NCBI GenBank assembly: GCA_037176905.1
Contig: JBBBWG010032974.1
Location: 50,221 to 114,220, forward strand
Direction of reading: 5' to 3'
Length of the DNA: 64,000 bases
Source of the DNA: Azolla pinnata
Lineage: Eukaryota; Streptophyta; Polypodiopsida; Salviniales; Salviniaceae
Made by a program: the position numbers and the translations under genes. The notes below the pieces were generated by a model. The model was not told the origin of the DNA, made no database searches, and was given only the letters and a program-made list of their open reading frames with translations. Numbering within the stretch: the stretch's first letter is position 1; every line of letters starts with the position of its first letter. This document shows, one piece after another, positions 49,170-64,000 of the stretch.

Positions 49170-50431
49170 GAGTCTGGATTTGAAGAGACCTTGTGGAGCT
49201 TGTAAAGAATGCATCGATGTAGCTATGGGGAAATGCTCCGAGGTCAAGGAGGTGGATGCTGCAAGCAACAACGGGATCGAAAAGGTGAAGGCCCTGCTCG
49301 AAGAAACCATCTCCGCTCCCCCTCGATCTCGTTACAAGGTGTTCATCGTCGATGAATGCCATGTGCTCACATCTGAGACATGGAGTGCGCTCCTCAAGAT
49401 CCTCGAGGAGCCTCCCGTGAATGTGGTATTCATTCTTGTTACAACAGTCCCCGACCAACTGCCGAGAACAGCACTCTCAAGGTGTCAGAGCTTTCCCTTT
49501 CCTAAGATCAAAGAAGGTGATATCGTGAAGAGGCTTGAGGAGCTTTGCGTAATGGAGAAGCTAGAGGTGGGTTCCGACACCTTGCAGCTCATCGCCGCTC
49601 GCTCTGATGGATCGCTTCGAGACGCTGAGATGATCCTGGATCAGCTCAGCTTGCTTGGCCAGCAGATCAATCCTTCCACGCTATATGAACTGGTATTGCT
49701 ATCGAAATCTTCCGACTTGAACCGATATTTTCAGATCAGATGTTTATCTGCTTAGCTTTTGAAATACAGGAACTGATCAAAACATTAGGCTGATTTTTTC
49801 TTTGAGTAGAATCATGTGATTTTTTTTCTTCATTTCAAGGTGGGTTCGGCCTCCGATGAAAGGATGATAAACTTGTTAGATTGTGCTCTGAGAGCAGACA
49901 CTGTGAACACAGTGCGGAGAGTGCGAGAGCTCGTCGACTCAGGCATAGAACCGCTGTCTTTGATGGCAAGGCTTGCGACGCTGGTTGCCGATATTCTTGC
50001 TGGAAGTTTCAAGTTCACGGAGAAACAACGACACGGGTTCTTCAGCAAAGGTTTCTTCTTGCATATCAACATGTGTTGAAGCTGTTTTCCTTTCTTGGTA
50101 TAGTTATGGAGTTTGTACTGATGAATTTGTACATCTTTTGGGGTCTGGCTTTTGATGAAGTGTAGTTTCGGAGGAGAAGCTCGAATGGTTGCGAACGGCA
50201 ATGAAGACTCTTTCCGAGGCCGAGAAACAAGTGAGAGTTTCGAATGACAGAACAACTTGGTTGATTGCAGCTTTGCTACAGCTTGGTCCTGCACCCTTTG
50301 ATGGTGGGTCTTGTACCACATTCCGTGCATCTTGTGCTGGAACAAGCGTTACACAGAGCCCTGTTCCGCTCAACTACATCAACATGGAGAATGCGGAGTT
50401 CGAGAGCATCTTGACTAGCAGGCAAACATGG

Positions 50432-50479
<48 letters not shown>

Positions 50480-51052
50480 GGTGATGATGCCAGAAAAGAA
50501 CAAGATGAAGAAGATGGTGATTCAAATACACGGTTTGAAACTGCACCCACCAGCAATGCATTGCAGAAGGGACGAATCGGATTCTGTACTCTGCTGAATC
50601 AATCAGAGCTTCCTCTTCCATTACCCGATCAGATCGCCTGGTCTCCCTCGAAGGCCGAGTTTCAGCTCATCGGGCAAAGCACATCCTATCAACCAAATAA
50701 AAGCTGCAAGGATAATCTCTCTCGCGATACTGGCATTTCAGAGGGGTGCAATTCTGCAGCATTGGACCATGGCGATGCGATGAAACGAAGCTATGATAGT
50801 AAGATGCAGATCAACAGGAGAGGTAAGGTGGTTCGCGTCGGCTCGCTACCAAGTAGCAGGCCAAACTCACCCGATGGCCGAGCGGTTTCTTCACGGTTCA
50901 CAGCGCATCATCATCATCATCATCATCATGATGCAGGAGAGGCTATGGAAGCTAGTAGCCATAATGCAGTTCCACACAGGAGAAACAAATTGAAAGAAGC
51001 AGCAGGAAGTTTAGCCAGATTCTTCAAGGGCAGCAAGGGGAGCCAGACTTGA
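47740..51052 (+). CDS. STICHEL-like protein with DnaX (clamp-loader) ATPase domain
   Basis: Three exons (47740-49692, 49840-50050, 50166-51052) give 1,016 residues. The AAA+ clamp-loader core begins near 408 (LSQKYRPKMFRELVGQ). Walker A is GSRGTGKTT (from 447), Walker B VFIVDECH (Asp538-Glu539), sensor phrase SALLKILEEPP, and the SRC motif Ser580-Arg581-Cys582. Domain III follows in exon 2 (LLDCALRADTVNTV..). This architecture is that of plant STICHEL and STICHEL-like proteins; in Arabidopsis STICHEL controls trichome branching and associates with Golgi, and its clamp-loader activity is not known. Low-complexity tracts are conspicuous: poly-Asp at about 74-115, a poly-Ser run at 468-478 inside the zinc module, poly-Asp/Gly near 50430-50490 and poly-His near 50908-50932, all encoded by GAT/CAT triplets. 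The N-terminal ATG at 47740 gives the STICHEL-type start (LDRGIGFLREADDFKDRLEKLG). Confidence 0.9.
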
Positions 51053-52157
51053 TGCATTACACAAACTTGACTTCATCTCTTTCAAGCTGCCCCATTTTCA
51101 CTAAATAGGTTATAGTTTCCATGACAGAATTACAATGGATATAGGCACCATAGTACAACAGATATGACTCCTTGACACAATCATTGCTGAGACCAGATTA
51201 ACCTTCCTGAATCGAGAAAGCCATTTCTCATCCATTGAAATATATAATTTTTACATATAGAAAGCAATATCTTAACCTACCAATAAAATTTAACAGCAAT
51301 TTCAACATAGCTGACATTACTTAGAAACACATGCTTTTGAAAGCAATTTGTAAGCCTGGTAGCAAGGATACATAGACATATGATATACATGTTCATTCCA
51401 AATGTTGTAATAAAACAAATCTGGTTGGATCCAAAACTAAGGGCAAGTTATGCTTGAGCACATAGGAAATTGTACATAAACAGTCATGGTTAGCTCAATG
51501 AAAGCAGAAACAGGTCTGTTACAGGCCATTGCTCTGATCCCAATTTGGGTTTTTTGGAATCCAAGAGGAAAATCTGTGGAAAACTGTTTTCTGGCGGCAA
51601 TTCCTGATACAAAGCTAAAAAAGAACAGAAATGAGCACCTTAAAGAAAAGAAGAAATCATGTTTCTTTGCAGAAGCAAACTTTGTGTAAAAAGGAAGGCA
51701 AATCTCAGCTATGGTGATTCCGTGCATGGAAATGGGTACAGATTTACTCATGATTTATTGCTAAATAGTTACCCCGAGAACAGTACAATTTAAGCAGTCA
51801 TGCATGGCTTTTGTCATCAAATTCAAAGTCTTGTATCATGGCTCCTCTGCAGCAAGTTTTAGTCCTCTGCACCGCTCCTCCATTGTCTTAGAACTTCCAA
51901 AGGAGGAAAGAGAAAGAAAAGGGGAATATGGGCGATCAGCAGTTGGTGTAGCTTCCGGATGTGTTTTGAATTGATTTATGGATGGGCATGGATAGCATGC
52001 GTCCAGGACTGCCGATATGGTAGTGGGTGAAGCTAATGGTGGATGCCATGGCAAAGGATCATGATGGGATAAACCCTAACAGACAGCAAAGAGGAAAATG
52101 TTGATGAGTAGATGTAGTTTGCGTGTGTGGACCTTGATATGATGCTAGCCGAGAGAA
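51053..52157. other. Spacer between the STICHEL-like gene and PPR gene 2
   Basis: AT-rich sequence without a supported gene. Short open frames on the minus strand (51437-51751, 51836-52054) show no family resemblance. Confidence 0.45.
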
Positions 52158-55100
52158 ATGTGTCATCACCATCGCCATCATGGAGAAGCTGCTATGCAAC
52201 GTCATGCAAGGTGGGAGAAAATGTGCCATCGTCGATGCATTGCCCAGCATGATAGCTTCAGATCTGTGTGCAGCGATGGGAAGTTGGAGAGAGCCATGGA
52301 GGCGCTTTCTTCCCGTATGGATCCCTCCCCTGATGCTTACCTTTCGCTCCTCAGGGCTTGTCAGAAGAGAAAGGCCCTTGCTCAAGCCAAGAAAGTCTAT
52401 GCACATCTGGTTCAAAGCGAGTGGCCGCCCAATGCCCATGTTCATGACTATCTCATCATGACATTCGCAAAATGCAGTGCCATCGAAGATGCCCTTCATA
52501 TCGCCCGCCAATCCCCTCGACGGACTGTGTACTCATGGACAGCACTGATTTCTGCATACACTGAACTTGGTCGAGGGCAAGAAGCGATCGCGCTGCATCG
52601 ATGCATGAGAGAGGATGGTGTTGAGCCCAACCATTACACGTTTGTTAGCCTTTTGAAAGCTTGTGGAAGCACTTCAGATCTCCAAAGGGGTAGGAGCTTC
52701 CATGATGAAGCTAGAAGGATGGGATTTGGGGTAGATGCTATCCTCTGCACCACTCTGGTGAGTATGTATGGGAAATGTGGTGCAATCGTCGAAGCTGAAG
52801 ATGTGTTCGCTGCCATATCGCAACGAGATGTGGTCGCTTGGAATGCGATGCTAGCTGCATATGTTGAGCAAGGCATGGCGGAGAAAGCATTGCGTTTGTA
52901 TAGACAGATGCATGAGGAGAGGGTGATGCTGGACCAGCTAATGTATGTGATTGCCATTCAGGCATGTAGTATCCTGGCAGAGAAGCAAGAGGGAGAATCG
53001 CTTAAGATGGCATCTTTACAAATCGGAAGGTCTCTACATGCAGATGCTTGGCGTGCAGGGTTTGCGGGAGATGCATTCATGCTTACCAGCCTCGGCCACA
53101 TGTACAGCAAGTGTGGCACCATCGAAGAGGCAGAACATGTGTTCTTCTCAGCTGTATCGCATCAGCGCAATAGTGTGGCATGGAACGTGATGATCTCCGC
53201 ATACTTCGCTCATAACTTTGAAAAGAAGGCCTTACAGCTTTATAGACATATGCAGGAAGAAGGTACAGCTGCAGACCAGTACTCGTTTACAGTTGCTCTG
53301 CAGGCATGTGGGGCTCTTGCCGAGAAAGAGGAAGTCTCTGATGTGGAGGGAAGGCAAATCAAAGTAACGTCCCTTGAAATTGCAGCGGCATTGCATGGTG
53401 ATGCTCGACGCTTGAACTTTGCATCGGATATTTTCATCGGCAACACCCTGATTAGAATATATGGAAGGTGTGGAATCCTCAGAGCTGCAGAGGATGTCTT
53501 CTGTGAGATGTGCAATAGGGACAACATCTCGTGGAATGCTTTACTTTCGGTTTACATCGAGCGCAAGCAAGGAGAAAGGGCGTTACATTTGTACAGAAAG
53601 ATGGAAGATGAGAAGGTAACTCCTGACAATCTAGCATTCGTTATGATTCTTCAAGCATGTAGCCAACTTGCTGACAAAGAAGAAGCTATAATCATGGACG
53701 GGGCACTCGTGAAAGCAACATCGTTGGAGATTGGACAACTATTGCATTTAGATGCTCAAACCCTGTCCTTTGCATCGGACCTCATTGTCGGTGATGCGCT
53801 CATAAGGATGTACAGTAGATGTGGTGCCATTCTTCTTGCAGAGGAAGTTTTTGATGCCTTACGTGGTCGGCATGATGTCAGGTCATGGACAGCTATGCTA
53901 TCTGCATATGCTGAGCATGATCTTGCGGGAACAGGTTTGCAGTTATATAGCCAGATTCAAAACGAGGGCATCATTCCGGACCAGCATACATTTGTAGCGG
54001 CACTTTGCACTTGTGGCGGCTTTGCGGAGAAGGAAGAAACTCTTCTTGTGAATGATCGGTTTACGAAAGTAGTGGCGCTGGAAATCGGGTTAGCCATGCA
54101 TGCTGATGTTCGAAGAAAGGGATTCGATTCGAATATCTATGTCAGCAATACTCTTGTGAGTATGTATGGGAAATGCGGAGCCATCAATCATGCAGAGGAT
54201 GTCTTTGCAGGTATGGTCAGCTGGGATGAAATATCGTGGAATGCTATGCTCTCAGCCTATATTGATCAAGGTGAGAAGGTTCTGCAGTTATTCAAGCAGA
54301 TGCAAACCGAGGGCTTCAAGCCGGATGAGTTGACATATGCTATAGCACTTCAAGCTTGTTGCAATCTTTGCGAGAAGGAAACGCTGACAGATACGAAGGA
54401 TTCCAAAGCTACATGTTACGAAATCGGACGAGCGATACATGCCGATGCGGGAAGGAAAGGCTACACCTCTGATGTCTCTGTAAATAATGCCCTCTTGAGC
54501 ATGTATAACAAATGTGGAAGTGTCGAGGAGGCAGAAGATGTGTTTGCCGCGATGTCTCCGAAGGATCCGATTTCCTGGACCACGATGCTCACAGCGTACA
54601 TCGAACAGGGACAAGGAGAAAAGGCATTTGCGTTGTACAAGCAAATGCAAGAGCAAGGTGCAACTCATGATGAAGTTACCATAGCATGCATGCTGCAAGC
54701 GTGCAGCGAGATGGGGGACTTGGAGATGTGTAGACACCAACATTTCATCATTGCGGCTTCTGGCGAGGAGCTGAATTCGACGCTGTCCGCATCTCTGATC
54801 GACGCTTACGGAAGCGGTGCAAGCACGACTGAAGCAGAAGCCTCCTTCGACGTGCTTCGAGAGCCGTGTATCTCTTCCTGCAATGCATGCATTGCGAGCA
54901 GAGCGGCAGAAGGGGATTGCGCGGCGAGCCTGCGCAAGTTTGATGAGCTGCAACTGACGGGCGCCGAAGCCGATGAAGTGACATTGATCTCGATTCTCGG
55001 GGCTTGTAGTCATGGAGGCCTCGCCGCAGAAGCTCTGGAATGCTTCACATACACAGTCAGGATGGGCAGATTGTGCGCAGATTTGAAGCACTTCGGCATA

Positions 55101-55373
55101 ATGGTGGACCTCTTTGGCAGGGCAGGTGATTTTGGGAGGGCAGAAGGCATTCTGGAGAAGGTCTTGATGGAGGTGGACCATGCTATATGGTTATGTCTGT
55201 TGGGAGCTTGCCGAATCCATGGAAACGTCGAAGTTGCAGAGCGCGCATTTGCGAGAGCACTTCGCATGCAGCCTAAACAGCCTGCAGCTGCAGCTGCTGC
55301 ATATGTGCTGATGTCCAATATCTATGCGCAAAATTTGGAAAATCTCCGATTCCACCATGGGACTTCTAACTAA
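52158..55373 (+). CDS. PLS-class pentatricopeptide repeat protein 2, 1,071 aa, intronless
   Basis: A single open frame with eight PPR triads, marked by TVYSWTALISAY, VVAWNAMLAAY, SVAWNVMISAY, ISWNALLSVY, VRSWTAMLSAY, ISWNAMLSAY, ISWTTMLTAY and a decayed ISSCNACIAS. It should be an organellar RNA-binding protein. Five successive modules carry an insertion of 11-16 residues before the L motif, of the form AEKEE..K.TSLEIG..LHADA, while the first and last modules have the normal length. The chain continues into the E region (LFGRAGDFGRAEGIL..LLGACRIHGN..YVLMSNIYA), where it ends abruptly with NLENLRFHHGTSN; no E+ or DYW domain follows in any frame I read. The start at 52158 gives a His-rich leader; the in-frame ATG at 52194 gives a basic, presequence-like N-terminus and may be the real one. 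The 3' end lies in a tandem duplication. Confidence 0.92.
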   Translation: MCHHHRHHGEAAMQRHARWEKMCHRRCIAQHDSFRSVCSDGKLERAMEALSSRMDPSPDAYLSLLRACQKRKALAQAKKVYAHLVQSEWPPNAHVHDYLIMTFAKCSAIEDALHIARQSPRRTVYSWTALISAYTELGRGQEAIALHRCMREDGVEPNHYTFVSLLKACGSTSDLQRGRSFHDEARRMGFGVDAILCTTLVSMYGKCGAIVEAEDVFAAISQRDVVAWNAMLAAYVEQGMAEKALRLYRQMHEERVMLDQLMYVIAIQACSILAEKQEGESLKMASLQIGRSLHADAWRAGFAGDAFMLTSLGHMYSKCGTIEEAEHVFFSAVSHQRNSVAWNVMISAYFAHNFEKKALQLYRHMQEEGTAADQYSFTVALQACGALAEKEEVSDVEGRQIKVTSLEIAAALHGDARRLNFASDIFIGNTLIRIYGRCGILRAAEDVFCEMCNRDNISWNALLSVYIERKQGERALHLYRKMEDEKVTPDNLAFVMILQACSQLADKEEAIIMDGALVKATSLEIGQLLHLDAQTLSFASDLIVGDALIRMYSRCGAILLAEEVFDALRGRHDVRSWTAMLSAYAEHDLAGTGLQLYSQIQNEGIIPDQHTFVAALCTCGGFAEKEETLLVNDRFTKVVALEIGLAMHADVRRKGFDSNIYVSNTLVSMYGKCGAINHAEDVFAGMVSWDEISWNAMLSAYIDQGEKVLQLFKQMQTEGFKPDELTYAIALQACCNLCEKETLTDTKDSKATCYEIGRAIHADAGRKGYTSDVSVNNALLSMYNKCGSVEEAEDVFAAMSPKDPISWTTMLTAYIEQGQGEKAFALYKQMQEQGATHDEVTIACMLQACSEMGDLEMCRHQHFIIAASGEELNSTLSASLIDAYGSGASTTEAEASFDVLREPCISSCNACIASRAAEGDCAASLRKFDELQLTGAEADEVTLISILGACSHGGLAAEALECFTYTVRMGRLCADLKHFGIMVDLFGRAGDFGRAEGILEKVLMEVDHAIWLCLLGACRIHGNVEVAERAFARALRMQPKQPAAAAAAYVLMSNIYAQNLENLRFHHGTSN

Positions 55374-55832
55374 GCTTCCATACCAGCAGCTATACACACA
55401 ACAAAACCCCTGAGCTTGTGTAAAAACAAATGTCAATGTGGAATTCTGAACATCAGTGGGGTATTTCAGTGTATTTCCCTGAATGTGGAAGCACCAGCAT
55501 TGCTTTTACAGTTCTGCAGAAACTGTTTTGTACATTGTATAATAACAGCTGAAAGGTATACAATCCAGTTCTATGTTCAACTTCTCTCATTCTTTCTAAT
55601 CCCACCATGGGACTTATATCTAACAAAGCTTCTATACCAGCAGTTGTAGAACCCCTGAGCTTGTGTGAAACAAATTTCAAGGTGGAATTCTGAACATCAG
55701 TGGGGCATTTCGGTGTATTTCCTGAATGCGAAAGCACCAGCATTCATGCAGTTTTGCATCAACTGCTTTGTGCATTGTATAATAACAGCTAAAAGGTACA
55801 ATGCAGTTATATGTTCATTCTTTCCGTCAACA
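55340..55832. repeat. 250-bp tandem duplication at the 3' end of PPR gene 2
   Basis: CCACCATGGGACTT occurs at 55352 and 55602. Both copies continue through CCCCTGAGCTTGTGT, AATTCTGAACATCAGTGGGG, AAGCACCAGCATT and TTGTATAATAACAGCT. The first copy contains the last codons and the stop of the gene. Copies are about nine-tenths alike by eye. Confidence 0.88.
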
Positions 55833-56827
55833 GAGTTTGGTTTAGGGTTAGAGTTAGAACAGAAAGCGATCCGCCCTATGGATCACTCTGTTTTAACCAT
55901 TTTAACATTATCCTTAGCAAAGGAACAGCAAATGCAATTTTAAATCCAAAAAATCCAAATGTTGGGCGCATCACCATCCCAAATTTTGCTGTTCCAGGTA
56001 TAACAACGATTCGAATACCACATTTTTCTAATGCCACCCAATAGAAAGAAACAGAATTTTCTAATGCTAGTAGGATTAACCCATCTGCTGGATAGTGGAT
56101 TCACTGGCATTAACTGTTCATAAGTTGATCACAGTCTGAAATCATATGTAACAAGGTATATAAAATAGTAACACATTGTGATAGAAGGGCGGGCACATCA
56201 GGAACCCATGAAGATAATGGAGACAAGATGGCAATGAAAAAAATGATGAGAATGAATGCAATAAATACATGAGTAAAACCTTCATGTGTTCTGTGGTTTG
56301 TCTAAACAAGATGACGGTCTTTAAATTCTGCATGTGAAAACACTGTATACCCATATAGAGAAGCAAAATTGCTTTCCTTGACAAGGACTTTGTTTTTAGA
56401 GTCCAGTTGATGTATATGGAAGACGGAAACTAGAAATATATCTTGAGTTGAACCAACGAGACAGTTTTGAAGCACTTTGGACATAATCTGTAGGTAACTG
56501 CTTCAATTCCGTTATCAAAATTTGAAATCTTTGCATTTAGTATCCATGGTTCCTCGTATCAGCTATGCAATACTACAATACACAATGTGTCAAAGAATTT
56601 CTCCTACTAAAACAAATCTGCCGCATCTATTCCTGCAACCTGAAACAAGTCTTCATTTTTACATTGAGAAGTTTCCATCCTCAATGTCTGACAAGTATTC
56701 AGGGTGTTTTCTTAATAGATATATTGTTCCACTTGCATTCTGATCAGATCAACCTCATTGCCTTGCACCACTGGTTTGAATGGTGAACCAACGGCACAGG
56801 TGCTCTTTGCAGGGTTAATCTCACTGT
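55833..56827. other. Spacer between convergent PPR gene 2 and FtsHi1
   Basis: No gene or strong repeat is visible. The stretch should hold the 3' ends of both neighbouring transcripts. Confidence 0.45.
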
Positions 56828-63046
<6,219 letters not shown>

Positions 63047-63574
63047 ACAAAGTTTATGGCCTGCTCAAATGCCCCGAATAAATCTCTGGTAGACAAGAGC
63101 AAAACCAGAAATTTGTACTGTACCTTTGCTAGGCCTTCTTCGTTTTCTCCTCTGTGTAGGATGACTGGATATGCAACCACGAAATCTTGCATTCGCCCCT
63201 TCTATCCGAAGAAACGGGCTCCTGGCACTGCCGATAAAGCACATTATTCCAGCTCTTCCGATGAAACAAGAGCAAAAAAAACATAGTGGAAGAGCTGTGC
63301 TTTGGAAGACGATGTAGTATGCATACGAACCTGAAGGCAATCGCCGAGTCCATGGGAGCTGTAGCGATATATCTAACTAACTCCTCTTCCTTCTTCTTCT
63401 TCTTCTTCTTCTTCTTCTTCTTCCTTGGAGCCGCAGCTACGGCTGCATTTGTACTGACAGAAACGTGGGCAGTTCTTACCTGATGGTCCTGGAGTGGGAT
63501 TTCATCAGAGAGCGATGGAGAAGACGATGAAGGCGATTGGCAGCTCCTAAGACTTATCCATGGGAGCTGCAGAC
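63047..63574 (-). other. Upstream region of FtsHi1
   Basis: A (TTC)n tract, GAA on the gene's strand, lies at about 63388-63423. Minus-strand frames at 63065-63353 are open but unassigned; they could be leader sequence or a missed upstream exon. Nothing else is recognised. Confidence 0.4.
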
Positions 63575-64000
63575 ATATGTGTATGCATGCATGGATGCAT
63601 CAGGCATGTACTGTGTATGTATGTATGCATCCATGCATGCATGTATGTGCGCGTGTGTGTGCATGTATGTATGCGTGCATATGTATGTATGCATGCATGC
63701 ATCAGGCATGTACTGTGTAGGTATGTATGCATCCATGCATGCATGTATGTGTGCGTGCGTGTGCATGTATGTATGTGTTCGTATGTATGTATGCATGCAT
63801 GCATCAGGCATGTACTGTGTATGTATGTGTGCATCCATGCATGCATGTATGTGCGCGTGTGTGTGCATGTATGTATGTGTGCGTATGTATGTTGCATGCA
63901 TGCATCAAGCATGTACTGTGTATGTATGTATGCATCCATGCATGCATGTATGTGTGCGTGCGTGTGCATGTATGTATGTGTTCGTATGTATGTATGCATG
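63575..64000. repeat. 102-bp higher-order satellite of TGCA/TGTA tetranucleotides, running off the right edge
   Basis: The landmark CAGGCATGTACTGTGTA (once CAAGCATG..) starts at 63601, 63703, 63805 and 63906, a step of 101-102 bases. Between landmarks the sequence is GTAT, GCAT and GTGT tetranucleotides. Because 102 is a multiple of three, two minus-strand frames stay open across it as His/Thr/Tyr/Met repeats; I regard them as artefacts. Confidence 0.92.

Noticed and set aside
54288-55181. 297-residue minus-strand frame opposite PPR gene 2
   Set aside because: Antisense shadow; PPR motifs on the plus strand fully explain the region.
55321-55373. Frameshift hiding an E+/DYW domain downstream of PPR gene 2
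   Set aside because: None of the three plus-strand frames after 55373 shows E+ or DYW signatures; the sequence is a tandemly duplicated untranslated end.
63547-63999. 150-residue minus-strand His/Thr/Tyr repeat protein
   Set aside because: It arises because the 102-bp satellite unit is a multiple of three; a second frame is equally open. No start context or family supports it.

Overview
The window is nuclear DNA of a land plant. The genes have many spliced introns, several products carry plastid or mitochondrial leader sequences, the telomere-type motif is CCCTAAA/TTTAGGG, and two very long intronless PPR genes of the PLS type are present. The PPR style (eight consecutive triads without an E+/DYW tail, and in the second gene enlarged L motifs) together with introns of roughly 80 to 2,500 bases makes me lean towards a fern or another seed-free vascular plant. 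This is an inference from style, not a demonstrated identity. The sequence contains one 100-N assembly gap (39927-40026).

Eleven protein genes could be built, nine of them spliced. Left to right: a DUF2996 plastid protein resembling the chloroplast NDH subunit NdhV (1433-3674, +); a HAD-family sugar phosphatase like Arabidopsis SGPP (7093-8664, +); the mitochondrial rRNA dimethyladenosine transferase DIM1B (10369-12309, +); a complete 13-exon eIF4G (14805-25681, +); PPR gene 1 (26714-29665, +); ribosomal protein eS17 (30550-32478, -); a protein with three RanBP2-type zinc fingers (34333-35646, +); a GT31 beta-1,3-galactosyltransferase (41747-44467, +); a STICHEL-like DnaX-type ATPase (47740-51052, +); PPR gene 2 (52158-55373, +); and the inactive-protease homologue FtsHi1 (56828-63046, -). 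Exon joins were chosen by reading frame, splice consensus and continuity with the protein families, and all joined frames are open from start to stop.

There is no operon-like logic; these are independent housekeeping genes. Two themes recur. Translation and RNA metabolism: eIF4G, eS17, DIM1B and two organellar-type PPR proteins, with telo-box motifs in front of eIF4G and eS17. Plastid biogenesis: NdhV-like, FtsHi1 and possibly the PPR proteins.

Between the genes the DNA is full of recent local duplication: an 85-bp and a 32-bp minisatellite (5.0-6.1 kb), an almost 800-bp GAT/GGT tract beside DIM1B, two different telomere-motif satellites on either side of the GT31 gene (39.7-40.6 kb and 46.1-47.5 kb), tandem duplications at the 3' ends of both PPR genes, a 203-bp duplication sharing an end with a perfect hairpin in eIF4G intron 1, and a 102-bp satellite running off the right edge. 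The most unexpected gene-level observations are four GC-AG introns among 46 inferred introns, a repeated 11-16-residue insertion in five successive modules of PPR gene 2, and a poly-serine microsatellite inside the zinc loop of the STICHEL-like ATPase. I found no mobile element with coding capacity, no tRNA or rRNA gene and no CRISPR array, and no clearly undescribed multi-gene system.
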